Below are positions 1 to 7,770 of a stretch of 56,561 bases of DNA, in pieces; positions within the stretch are counted from its first letter, which is position 1; every line of letters begins with the position of its first letter. Origin of the DNA: Leptolyngbyaceae cyanobacterium SM1_4_3 (GTDB taxonomy: Bacteria > Cyanobacteriota > Cyanobacteriia > Elainellales > Elainellaceae); assembly GCA_012031415.1 (NCBI GenBank), contig JAAUTN010000007.1, positions 1 through 56,561 on the forward strand, in the 5' to 3' direction. The position numbers were made by a program, and so were the translations under genes. The notes under the pieces were generated by a model. The model did not search any database. It saw nothing but the letters and a program-made list of their open reading frames with translations, and had not been told where the DNA came from.

Positions 1-229
1 AAATTGGGATGTACCTGATGCGCCAGCACACTGACCTCAGCCTGCCTAAAGTTGGAGAAGTCTTTGGCGGCAAGACCATACAACCGTCATGTATAGCTGT
101 GAGAAAATCGCCCAACTGAAGAATAGTGACCCCGAAATGGCAAGGACGCTGAGACAGCTAAGCGATCGCATCAACTTATCTGGACAGGCTCCGAATTTGC
201 CTCGAAAGAGGAGGGGAAGTGGTCATTAG
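1..229 (+). pseudogene. dnaA: DnaA C-terminal (domain IV) fragment, frameshifted
   Basis: This is the 3' end of the replication initiator DnaA; the 5' part lies outside the window. Reading from base 3 gives IGMYLMRQHTDLSLPKVGE followed by FGGK, typical of the domain IV helix-turn-helix. The frame then breaks. One base appears to be missing at about position 74: restoring a G in AAG(G)ACC gives the DnaA-box-binding signature DHTT, then VMYSCEKIAQLKNSD, and the rest runs to the TAG at 227-229. Uncorrected, translation ends at TGA 117-119 after about 15 wrong residues and loses the DNA-binding signature. Some cyanobacteria tolerate loss of dnaA, so a real mutation is possible; an assembly error is equally possible. 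Confidence 0.85.
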
Positions 230-245
230 TCATTGGTGATTGACG

Positions 246-370
246 GAATGTGCAACTTTTGCAAAGCCCCCTGTGGAATGGGCATCTTGCCCGTCCGAAT
301 CAAGCGAAGCAAGCAGGCAAGATGCCTGCTCCACAGGAAACTAAGCTATCCAAACCTTTAATTGCACATC
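246..370. repeat. MITE-like nested inverted repeat, copy 1
   Basis: Outer arms TGTGCAA (249-255) and TTGCACA (362-368) enclose an inner inverted repeat that starts CCTGTGGAATGGGCATCTTG at about 270 and ends GGCAAGATGCCTGC then TCCACAGG at 337. The same composite recurs at 54279-54482, and the inner part alone recurs at 13015-13074 and 54779-54832. There is no coding capacity. It sits between dnaA and a convergent gene. Confidence 0.75.
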
Positions 371-382
371 GTGTAAAGGACC

Positions 383-406
383 ATTGGTCATTTACAAATG
401 ACCAAT
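383..406. terminator. Perfect 11-bp hairpin between convergent genes
   Basis: ATTGGTCATTT and AAATGACCAAT are perfect complements separated by two bases. The hairpin lies just before the stop codon of the reverse-strand gene and downstream of dnaA. No long U-run follows, so a bidirectional terminator role is inferred from position only. Confidence 0.4.
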
Positions 407-418
407 AACCAATCCTCT

Positions 419-976
419 CTACTGCACCAACAACTGAAACGACTCCAAGAATGCCTCAGCTTCCTCGGAGTCTTCAATGTCGTTGTCGTCTGCTGCCTCG
501 ACGGCCATTACTTGATAGATGCGCTGGTTCACAACATAAACTCTAACCTTACCTCTCAACCCATCTGCATCTTCATATTCAATTTCTCGACCTGTGAAGC
601 CGTTCAGGGAGATGGGGCGATCGCCCGTCAAATCAGCCTCCCCATCTTGCAGCAGCCCGCGCCGTATGCCATTCCAAAATCCGTCCGGATTGTCTTGCAG
701 TGCTGCATTGAGTCTCTCTTGATCTAGCTCAACGTAGCCCACAGCATAAATTCTGCCGTCATGCTCAACCGAAAACATATGCAGAAACTCTTGCACCAGC
801 CGTTCAGTTGGCTCACCGGGCATTGAAATACTGAAACCTCCCGCTGACGGCGAGAATATCTGCCAGCCCGATCGAGCAATCTGAGCAGGTGGCTCAGCAT
901 GAACAGGCTGCACAGTGGCATGACCCAACGAAAGCACCATTACGATAAACGAAGGCACCCAAAGTTTTAAGTTCAT
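419..976 (-). CDS. Exported protein of unknown function
   Basis: The protein has 185 residues from the ATG at 976; a TTG one codon upstream is the alternative start. Residues 1-28 form a signal peptide ending near VHAEPPA. The mature part resembles the small alpha/beta fold of PsbP/DUF1795-type exported proteins (IFSPSAGGFSISMPGEPTE is the typical N-terminal strand region), as does the lipoprotein at 12323-12991. An acidic C-terminus (DDNDIEDSEEAEAF) is notable. Function is unknown. It converges on dnaA, and the gene at 1066-1986 lies upstream on the same strand. Confidence 0.75.
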   Translation of the reverse strand: MNLKLWVPSFIVMVLSLGHATVQPVHAEPPAQIARSGWQIFSPSAGGFSISMPGEPTERLVQEFLHMFSVEHDGRIYAVGYVELDQERLNAALQDNPDGFWNGIRRGLLQDGEADLTGDRPISLNGFTGREIEYEDADGLRGKVRVYVVNQRIYQVMAVEAADDNDIEDSEEAEAFLESFQLLVQ

Positions 977-1065
977 CAACGTTTGCTTGAGGGAACCCGA
1001 AGATTTTATCCCAATCGTTCACAAAAATTTGGTATTTCTCGTATCGCTCCCTCTAAGAGGTTGGT

Positions 1066-1986
1066 CTACGATTCCTCATTCTCTGTAATAGGACAAAGCC
1101 CTCGTCCTTCAATCTGCTGCAATTCGATACAGCCACCATATTCTCCAGCAGGCGTGTCAGCAGATTCAAAGACGAGTAGCGCTTCGCTGCCCGATGAATC
1201 TCCATGACGCACTTGCAGGTAGCGATCCCAGTACTGCAACCCCACTAAGCTGTTGAGAGGATAGGTGAAGAATTCGTTGGGCAGGGGGCGATCGCCCGGC
1301 ACCTGAACTCGATAAAGCGCATAGCCCCCTGGCTGTGGATCGATCACAAAAATAGCCGTTTGCTGAGTTTCAACACACTCTGTCAGTAGCACTCCAACGG
1401 CAATGTTTCCTGTTTCAGGGTGAATGGCAGGCTTGCCAACCACACGCTGACCATTGAACTCTCGCTGGTCTACGATTTCAGGCCCAGCGCAATCCAATGC
1501 ATCTAAAACGTTGACATTCCAGTCTGTAATGTCAATCTCTTGCGTACTGCCAAACCATTGCCCCCGCAGTCGCCTTCCTTCGTCTAAAATTTCGACTTGG
1601 GGTGAAGGGTTTGGCTCTCCCGGATCAGGAGCATTGGGAGCCTGCCCCGTTTGAATGTCAAAACAGTTAAATCCCAGGCTTTCGTTATATGCAGCATTGA
1701 ATGACCCCAGAGCAACCGTGAACTGATATTGATTAAAACTGCGAAACGGCCAGCGTGAAGTAGCATCGCAAACTGCCTGATCGCAAACGCAAGCAAATAC
1801 CGGAATGTCGGGATGCTTCTGTTTCCATTCCCGAATGATTAGCGCCAGATCAACGTTTTCACCTCTGACATAGCGGGCTGTTGGTGCAAGTTGTGCTTGG
1901 GACGCAGCACCAACAAATCCACTTAATCCAACCCCCAATAGTAGAGATAGCCACCGAGCAGAAATAGGAGTCCCTAGCAGGTTCAT
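1066..1986 (-). CDS. Exported hypothetical protein, Cys-containing
   Basis: The protein has 306 residues and an ATG start preceded by GAGG about 8 bases upstream. A signal peptide covers roughly residues 1-32 (hydrophobic LSLLLGVGLSGFVGAASQA). The mature part has several cysteines (CVCDQAVC near residue 65, later CFDIQT, CAGPE, CVETQ, and CIELQ and CPI at the end), which suggests disulfides outside the cytoplasm. A proline-rich linker (APDPGEPNPSPQ) near residue 120 separates two segments. I do not recognise a family. It lies 89 bp upstream of the other exported protein on the same strand and could be cotranscribed with it. Confidence 0.75.
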   Translation of the reverse strand: MNLLGTPISARWLSLLLGVGLSGFVGAASQAQLAPTARYVRGENVDLALIIREWKQKHPDIPVFACVCDQAVCDATSRWPFRSFNQYQFTVALGSFNAAYNESLGFNCFDIQTGQAPNAPDPGEPNPSPQVEILDEGRRLRGQWFGSTQEIDITDWNVNVLDALDCAGPEIVDQREFNGQRVVGKPAIHPETGNIAVGVLLTECVETQQTAIFVIDPQPGGYALYRVQVPGDRPLPNEFFTYPLNSLVGLQYWDRYLQVRHGDSSGSEALLVFESADTPAGEYGGCIELQQIEGRGLCPITENEES

Positions 1987-2177
1987 GATCGTGACCTCGC
2001 TAAACTTTTTTCCTGATTCTCGCAGCGTACTGCTCTGAGTCCTTTTACTGAATTGCAGGTATCAATTTTTAACTTTGGAAGGGTGTAGGATGGGGGCGAT
2101 CGCCCCTCCCTCAACCTGAACCACCCCTACCTTCCCATCCCCCTCGTCTCCAGGTTCTACCTGGAGATGCCTACAGT

Positions 2178-2245
2178 GAGGCTCTGCCTCATAGAGTGCA
2201 GGAGGCAGAGCCTCTCGACTAGCATTACCAGGCGAAGCCTGGTAA
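2178..2245. repeat. Paired palindromic repeats
   Basis: Two adjacent hairpins occur: GAGGCTCTGCCTC (2178-2190) with GAGGCAGAGCCTC (2202-2214), and TTACCAGGC (2225-2233) with GCCTGGTAA (2237-2245) around a GAA loop. The pattern resembles dispersed palindromic elements common in cyanobacteria (familiar to me as a pattern, not searched). It directly precedes the 21-bp tandem array. Confidence 0.7.
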
Positions 2246-2257
2246 CGAGGGTGTCTC

Positions 2258-2383
2258 TTGAATTCATGCACCCGTTCCTTGAATTTACGTACCCGTTCCT
2301 TGAATTCATGCACCCGTTTTTTGAATTCATGCACCCGTTTTTTGAATTCATGCACCCGTTTTTTGAATTAGGGTAAGCGTTTC
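2258..2383. repeat. 21-bp tandem repeat array, six units
   Basis: The units begin TTGAATTCATG and end CACCCGTT(TT or CC). Units start at 2258, 2279, 2300, 2321, 2342 and 2363; the sixth is diverged, and a seventh decayed unit may follow at 2384. Units 3-5 are identical. Because 21 is a multiple of three, open frames cross the array on both strands and encode heptapeptide repeats, but none has a convincing start or continuation. It ends about 110 bp upstream of the NTPase gene. Confidence 0.85.
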
Positions 2384-2495
2384 TTGAATTGCGGTTGGGG
2401 TTGAGAGGGTAGGGGCGATTGCAGCTAAGCAGCAATCCTTATTCTTCTCCATTTCCCTCCTTAGTAAGATAGAACTAACCCTGGGAGTTGAAACG

Positions 2496-3824
2496 ATGAG
2501 CAACGATGATTTAACCGATATCTATAATGCTATTGACCCGTTTCAGCCACTACAGCCTGGTGATCCTGCCTATGTTGATTGTCGGGAGGTACGGGGAGAT
2601 GCAAACGTGTTAGTAGATTTAGGACGGGAAATTTTGCGATCGCATCGCGTGACTTGCCAACTTTATGCAGGACACCGAGGCGCAGGCAAATCTACAGAAC
2701 TGTTACGACTCAAAGCAGACCTGGAAACAAAAGGCTGCTTTGTGGTTTACTTCGCTGCGGTTGGAGACGACCGAGACATTGCTCCAGATGACGTACAGTA
2801 CACAGACATTCTCTTAGGCTGTACGCAGCATCTATTAGAAGGATTGAAGACGGCTGATCCAAAACCACTTTTGGGTTGGCTGGGCGATCGCTGGCAGGCT
2901 CTAAAAGACTTTGCCCAAAGCGAGATTGAGTTTGAGAAGTTAGATATTGGAGCACAAATTCAACAGTTTGCTCACCTTAATACGACTATTCGAGCAGTAC
3001 CCAGCTTACGAAAAAAGATTCGAGATCAGATTGAGCCATATACTGTGACGTTGCTTAAAGCGCTGAATGAATTTATTGCAGATGGCGAAAGAAAACTTCC
3101 TGCCTATCAAACCAAACTCGTTGTCATTGCAGACAATCTAGATCGAATTGTGCCAATTCGTGATGACGATGGACGTAGTAATCACGACGAAATCTTTCTT
3201 GATCGCAGTGAACAACTCAAGGGTTTACATTGCCACTTAATTTACACTGTTCCTATTTCAATGGTTTATTCCAATCGGGCTAATGATCTAAAAGACACCT
3301 ATGGCAACCCTCAGCTTCTGCCAATGATTATGGTTCAAACTGAAGAGGGTAGGCTATACCCACCTGGATTCAGTAAAGTTAAAGAATTAATCGCTAGCCG
3401 AATCAAACCATTTGCACCCCAAGCAGAGCTAGAGACAGACATCTTTGAAAATCCAGAAGTCTTAGAGCGGTTGTGTCTAGCTAGTGGAGGTCACGTCCGC
3501 GAACTGCTGTTGCTTGCAAAGGAAGCAATTAACCGCACAGATACTCTACCTATTTCTGCTAGGGCCGTGCGGCGAGCAATTACTGAAACTAGAGACACTT
3601 ATCGCCGAACAGTAGAAAAAGATCAATGGCTAACTTTGGCAAAGGTCGCTCAGTTTCATAACATTGAGAATGATGAGCAGCACCGCAATCTATTATTTCG
3701 TCGTTGTTTGCTGGAATACCGCTATTTTGATGATCAAGGTGATATGCAGTGCTGGTATGATGTGCATCCATTAATTAAAGGCATTCAGGAATTCAAAGAA
3801 GCTGTCGTTCAATTTCAGCCATGA
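2496..3824 (+). CDS. P-loop NTPase (AAA/STAND-like)
   Basis: This 442-residue soluble protein has a clear Walker A, GHRGAGKST (residues 59-67), and a Walker B-like strand, LVVIADNLDRIV (about 208-219), where the usual terminal acidic pair is spread out as D..LD. The C-terminal third (GGHVRELLLLAKEAINR, then a helical region ending in a WYDVHPLI segment) resembles the helical/winged-helix part of AAA-family regulatory ATPases. The start has GGGAG 7 bases upstream. It overlaps the next gene by ATGA, so the two are translationally coupled and probably work together. The role is unknown; pairing with a TPR protein suggests a regulatory or defence-type signalling NTPase, which is inference. Confidence 0.8.
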   Translation: MSNDDLTDIYNAIDPFQPLQPGDPAYVDCREVRGDANVLVDLGREILRSHRVTCQLYAGHRGAGKSTELLRLKADLETKGCFVVYFAAVGDDRDIAPDDVQYTDILLGCTQHLLEGLKTADPKPLLGWLGDRWQALKDFAQSEIEFEKLDIGAQIQQFAHLNTTIRAVPSLRKKIRDQIEPYTVTLLKALNEFIADGERKLPAYQTKLVVIADNLDRIVPIRDDDGRSNHDEIFLDRSEQLKGLHCHLIYTVPISMVYSNRANDLKDTYGNPQLLPMIMVQTEEGRLYPPGFSKVKELIASRIKPFAPQAELETDIFENPEVLERLCLASGGHVRELLLLAKEAINRTDTLPISARAVRRAITETRDTYRRTVEKDQWLTLAKVAQFHNIENDEQHRNLLFRRCLLEYRYFDDQGDMQCWYDVHPLIKGIQEFKEAVVQFQP

Positions 3825-5059
3825 AATCAGAAGCGATCGATTGGGATGCAGATCTCTCTGCTGATCCTGGAGAAGAATATCAAGCGCTTCTCCGTGCTTT
3901 ACGTCGGACAAGAGGATTTGGTTTGCTATTTGTACGCTGCTCTCGTTCAAAGGCAAAACAGTTGCTCCAAGATATTAATAAGGATCTCCCTCAAAAGTCA
4001 ATTAAAGTATTGAGATTTGAGCAATCAATTATAAATGGCAATCTTTACAAACAAGTTGAAGAATATCTGGGTAGTAGCAAGTTAACCGATATTCTTTTTA
4101 TTCAAGGATTAGAATTTTCACTCTACGATTATGAGGAAACTCAGAGACGATTGAGTGGTTGGAGTAGTGATGATACTTATTCTTATAGTTGGAAGGGCGT
4201 TCCGCATATTTTGACGAATTTGAATCAACAGCGTGAGCGCTTTCGCGATAACTTCAATACTTGTTTTGTTTTTCTAGTTCCTCTATTTGTTTTCAAATAT
4301 ATAATTCATCGCGCTCCTGATTTCTTCGATTGGCGTTCAGGGGTATATGCCTTCTCGTCTGATCCAGAAACGCTTGAGCAAGAATCACAAAGAATTATCG
4401 GGGCAAATCACGAGGAATACTTGAGGTTGATTCCACAGCAACGCTATCAAAAGCTACTAAGAATTCAGGAGTTGCTGGAAGAAAAACATCAAACCTCCGA
4501 ACGTAGAGCACAACTGTTTTTTGAACAGGGCAATTTATTTATGGTTACTCAAGATAATGAAGCCGCAATTGCTAGCTACGACAAGACCCTTGATTTTAAG
4601 ACAGATGATTATGAAGCTTGGTACAATCGGGGCATTGCGCTGTGTAATTTAGAGCGCCATGAAGAAGCAATCGCTAGCTTCAGCAAAGCTCTTAAATTGA
4701 AGCCAGATAAGCATGAAGCTTGGTATGAACGAGGTAAAGCATTACGAAGGTTAGAGCGCTATGAAGAAGCGATCGCCAATTATGATAATGCTCTTAGACT
4801 TAAGCCTGATTATTATGAAGCTTGGTATGGTCGAGGCAGAGCTTTTAGATGGTTAGGGCGTTATGAAGAGGCGATCGCTAGCTATGACAATGCTCTTAAA
4901 CTTAAACCTGATTACTGCAAGGCTTGGTATAGTCGAGGTCGATCGTTAAAACGATTAGAGCGTTATAAGGAAGCAGTTGATAGTTTTAACGAAGCTCTTA
5001 AACTTGAGCCAGATAATTATCTAGCCTGGTATAACAAAGGAAATGCACTGGTTTTATGA
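3821..5059 (+). CDS. NTPase-like domain plus TPR array, N-terminal part
   Basis: The protein has 412 residues. Residues 1-200 look like a Walker-less NTPase-like domain: a strand LFVRCS, then TDILFIQGLEFSL, then LNQQRERFRDNFNTCFVFLV and an APDFFDWRSGVYAF segment known from NTPase modules that precede TPR arrays. From about residue 226 there are five to six 34-residue TPR units of the form EAWYNRG..L..EEAIASYD.AL.LKPD. The frame ends at TGA 5057-5059 in the middle of a TPR unit. The next frame resumes the repeat in perfect register, so this looks like the front half of one protein split by a one-base shift. Confidence 0.8.
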   Translation: MKSEAIDWDADLSADPGEEYQALLRALRRTRGFGLLFVRCSRSKAKQLLQDINKDLPQKSIKVLRFEQSIINGNLYKQVEEYLGSSKLTDILFIQGLEFSLYDYEETQRRLSGWSSDDTYSYSWKGVPHILTNLNQQRERFRDNFNTCFVFLVPLFVFKYIIHRAPDFFDWRSGVYAFSSDPETLEQESQRIIGANHEEYLRLIPQQRYQKLLRIQELLEEKHQTSERRAQLFFEQGNLFMVTQDNEAAIASYDKTLDFKTDDYEAWYNRGIALCNLERHEEAIASFSKALKLKPDKHEAWYERGKALRRLERYEEAIANYDNALRLKPDYYEAWYGRGRAFRWLGRYEEAIASYDNALKLKPDYCKAWYSRGRSLKRLERYKEAVDSFNEALKLEPDNYLAWYNKGNALVL

Positions 5060-5403
5060 AGCGATACGAAGAAGCGATCGCTAGCTACGAGAAAGCTTTA
5101 GAAATCAAATCGGACAAGTCCGAAGCCTGGAATAATCGAGGCAACGTACTAGCTATTTTAGGTCATTACGAAGAAGCAATTGAGAGCTTCGACAAATCTT
5201 TGGAATATTCACCTGACGATGCGAGAGCCTTTTACAACAAAGCTTGCTGCTATGCAGTTTGGAGAAAACCCGAAAAAGTAATTGAGAACTTACAGCGTTC
5301 AATTCATCTAAATCCTAATAAATATCGGGAGATGGCAAGAACCGATTCAGACTTTGACAGCATTCGAGACGATGAGCGGTTTCAAGCACTGCTTCAGAGG
5401 TAA
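5056..5403 (+). CDS. TPR array, C-terminal part (split by frameshift)
   Basis: The 115 residues begin at an ATG overlapping the previous stop (ATGA). MKRYEEAIASYEKALEIKSD supplies exactly the helix needed to complete the interrupted TPR unit, followed by two more units and a C-terminal cap (SDFDSIRDDERFQALL) typical of cyanobacterial TPR proteins. One base appears lost near the TTTT run at 5052-5055. Alternatives are translational coupling of two halves or an unusual frameshift; the local bases GGTTTTA do not form a canonical XXXYYYZ slippery site. Confidence 0.75.
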   Translation: MKRYEEAIASYEKALEIKSDKSEAWNNRGNVLAILGHYEEAIESFDKSLEYSPDDARAFYNKACCYAVWRKPEKVIENLQRSIHLNPNKYREMARTDSDFDSIRDDERFQALLQR

Positions 5404-5408
5404 CAGGG

Positions 5409-5687
5409 TTGACTGAACCAAAAGACGACTCTCAAGAAGTAGCGCTTACACCGGGAGGGCAAAAGAAAATTGGGACTCTTGCTAACCTAAAAGATATGAA
5501 TTTGACCAGCGCAATCCGAGCGCGAGGTGGTGGGCAAAGTCAGGTTGATCGAGTGCGGACAGATTATTAGAATCTCAAGGTCGGTGAGTTGGCTAATCTA
5601 GCTGCAACGGGAGATGCAGACGCAGAGACGGCTATCAAAATTTTGAAGCAGGCAAAAAGGAAGCGTGAGAAATATGGTGGACGATGA
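5409..5687 (+). pseudogene. Small basic protein remnant with internal TAG
   Basis: From TTG 5409 one frame of 92 codons runs to TGA 5685-5687, interrupted only by TAG 5568-5570. Before the stop it reads TPGGQKKIGTLANLKDMNLT then SAIRARGGGQSQVDRVRTDY; after it comes NLKVGELANLAATGDADAET and a lysine-rich tail. The consistent composition on both sides of the TAG suggests a once intact small protein inactivated by a single substitution. It follows the TPR gene by 5 bp, and its stop overlaps the start of the next gene, so it was part of the same operon. Function unknown. Confidence 0.6.
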
Positions 5688-6126
5688 ATTTCCAATTGGG
5701 CATCCATTAAAAAAAGTGATTTTTCAGGAAGGCAAAGAATTTGATAGTGACGAACTTTGTCTAGATTGGGTTTCGCTGTTTTTTGGCGATCGCACTGTTA
5801 CTCTAAAAGCCTGTCCCGATGCAGACGAAATTGAAGTCACCGTTGGCTCGATTGATAGGCAAACTGCAAGCGTAGCAGCAGGTTTATCTCAAGCCAACTC
5901 GATGCCACATTGGTTTCACTCTTTGGTTAATCAAAAACTTCAAGCTGTTTGGGTTTGTGAGAACAATCAGGGTTATCAAGACCAAGTGATTTTTGCTTTT
6001 CAACACCTTAACCCAAGCATCGCCTTCGTAGCGGAAGGATCAGTCATTAAAGTATATAGATATGCACAAGTTCTGCGTAACGAAAGCAAGAAGTCTTTCG
6101 CTACACCGAGAATTTCAAATTTTTGA
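5674..6126 (+). CDS. Small soluble protein, possibly DUF6334-like
   Basis: The protein has 150 residues from ATG 5674, which overlaps the end of the preceding remnant; a GTG at 5665 is the alternative start. The pattern is beta-rich: DELCLDWVSLFFGDRTVTLKA, then DEIEVTV, then LQAVWVCENNQGYQDQVIFA and a hydrophobic SIAFVAEGSVIKVYR strand. This resembles small DUF6334-type proteins often found as isolated accessory genes. No enzyme motif is visible. The last 15 residues look unlike the rest and may result from a recent frame change near the end. It converges on the HD-domain gene with 32 bp between stops. Confidence 0.6.
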   Translation: MVDDEFPIGHPLKKVIFQEGKEFDSDELCLDWVSLFFGDRTVTLKACPDADEIEVTVGSIDRQTASVAAGLSQANSMPHWFHSLVNQKLQAVWVCENNQGYQDQVIFAFQHLNPSIAFVAEGSVIKVYRYAQVLRNESKKSFATPRISNF

Positions 6127-6158
6127 TGAACAACTTGTAGCGAAGATTTTACGCTTGA

Positions 6159-7613
6159 TTAAGGCGATCGCGTCAACTGGCCCAGCGCAATCTTACGGCT
6201 TTCAAATAACTCTAAAACGCCGCTTGTTACGGTTCTGACTACATCTGGATTGCAGCTTGAAAGAAATCCTTCAGATGAGACATCTCCTCTAAAAAAAGCT
6301 TTAGCCTGCTCTATCATTTTTCTCAGTTCTGCAAAGCCAACGGACTTCACTACGAAAGTGGCGATCGGTGAGTTTTTTACATCATAGGAAGAGTTGAGAC
6401 TACGCCCAATTTCTAATAGCTCTAGCACTTCGCTTTCCAAAGCGGTTGCAGGCGGGACATGGGCAGGAATAGTGGGAATAAAGTGTTCTAATTGAGCGGC
6501 TGAATGCGCGATAGAGGGCAATTCTCCCATCATTGTAGAGATGGGAATGTCACGCCCAATCCTGAAAGAAAGCGCTTCGATAATGCCAATGGAAACGAGT
6601 TTGGCTCCTAAATAGAGTCGAGCGACTTCAAGATTTTTGCGAGTGCGATTCACTAAATCTTGATAGGTTTGGTCGTCGGGTTCTCCCTTAAATTGTTGAA
6701 AGACCAATTCAGGTTTGAGGAAGTACATGAAGCCTTCCATCTTTTGAATAGAGGTGCGATAGCCCTGAACCGTGTAAGAGTTAGCGCTTTTGAGATGATG
6801 GTTTGTTTCTGGCAGGAGGTTCCAGGTATTGTCTAAAAAGTGGGCTGAACTGATAAAGGCAAAGTTTTCGACATCGCGGTTTGCAACACGAATAGCTTGC
6901 TTGACGATCGCCTGCACCTTTTCATCCGTCCAGCCAAACTCAAAATCCCGGTTTATGCCGAGTAAACGCTGATATAGAGCATCACTGGCGCTTAATCCTG
7001 AAGCTGATTTAGGGCGAAAGGGAATGGTTGCTTCGATACAGGCCAAAATCTTGGTGATGGTGTCGAGCGGCAGCAGGTTTTCTAAAGACTTGGCCGCGAT
7101 CACCGCACTCAAGAATTCGTTTTGTCCGCCCGTTGGCAGGATTTGACCTGGCACAAAGCCAAAGACTGCGGCAACTAAGTCAAATAGGCGATCGCTCACC
7201 CATTCGTCGCAATCGCGGATGATCAGCTTACCCCAATCTTCTTTAACATAGGGAGAAATGTAGCTACCAATATTAACGCTTACGCCCTGGTCAACCTGGA
7301 CATAAACCAGATCGTGAAATAGAGCAGCTAGAACTTCGATCGCTTCTCCGGTTGCGCCAACCGTTCCGCCCACTTCAAAAATGTGTTCAGGGGTATGAAA
7401 AAAGCGCCAAGGCCCCGTCATGGTTTGGATAATCAGATCGGCCGTTCGATACAGCCGATGCATCTGCAAATCACCATGCAACTGCTCAATTGCCCAGACT
7501 AAACTATCCAAGCATCGCTTTTTATCTTGATCGAGCTGCATACAGTTGCTCCAATTTCCCTGAATGCCCTGTAATAGAAATACTAATTCTTTGCTGCAAT
7601 CTCTGCACGACAT
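6159..7613 (-). CDS. HD-domain protein
   Basis: This 484-residue soluble protein carries an HD-like metal-binding arrangement: FHTPEHIFEVG (His 73 and 77) followed by ALFHDLVY (His-Asp at 100-101), as in metal-dependent phosphohydrolases. Residues 25-230 form the probable HD domain; the remainder is alpha-helical without a recognised motif. Proteins of this size occur as conserved hypotheticals in cyanobacteria. The substrate is unknown. MQLDQDKKR at residue 25 is a possible later start. It stands alone between the accessory island and a divergent exported protein. Confidence 0.65.
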   Translation of the reverse strand: MSCRDCSKELVFLLQGIQGNWSNCMQLDQDKKRCLDSLVWAIEQLHGDLQMHRLYRTADLIIQTMTGPWRFFHTPEHIFEVGGTVGATGEAIEVLAALFHDLVYVQVDQGVSVNIGSYISPYVKEDWGKLIIRDCDEWVSDRLFDLVAAVFGFVPGQILPTGGQNEFLSAVIAAKSLENLLPLDTITKILACIEATIPFRPKSASGLSASDALYQRLLGINRDFEFGWTDEKVQAIVKQAIRVANRDVENFAFISSAHFLDNTWNLLPETNHHLKSANSYTVQGYRTSIQKMEGFMYFLKPELVFQQFKGEPDDQTYQDLVNRTRKNLEVARLYLGAKLVSIGIIEALSFRIGRDIPISTMMGELPSIAHSAAQLEHFIPTIPAHVPPATALESEVLELLEIGRSLNSSYDVKNSPIATFVVKSVGFAELRKMIEQAKAFFRGDVSSEGFLSSCNPDVVRTVTSGVLELFESRKIALGQLTRSP

Positions 7614-7770
7614 CTGTGTGTAACGTTTTTCCTGTGATTTAAATCATCGCTAGAACCGTTTTCAATCACTCATTTTTGAGTTCAAGATCACGATTCAAGC
7701 CTGGTTTCAATCACTAGGTAGACCGCCAAAAAGCGCGATAGTCTTTGACATCAGATGCCTCCCTACCATC

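Noticed and set aside
230-420. Replication origin next to dnaA
   Set aside because: No cluster of DnaA boxes (TTATCCACA-like) is visible; the region is filled by a MITE-like repeat.
2258-2383. CRISPR array
   Set aside because: Units are contiguous without spacers and there are no cas genes.
2062-2435. Open frames across the 21-bp array on both strands (heptapeptide repeats)
   Set aside because: A period divisible by three keeps frames open automatically; no ribosome-binding site or continuing domain is present.
5040-5062. Programmed -1 frameshift site
   Set aside because: GGTTTTA is not an XXXYYYZ heptamer, and no downstream pseudoknot is apparent; a deletion or coupling is simpler.
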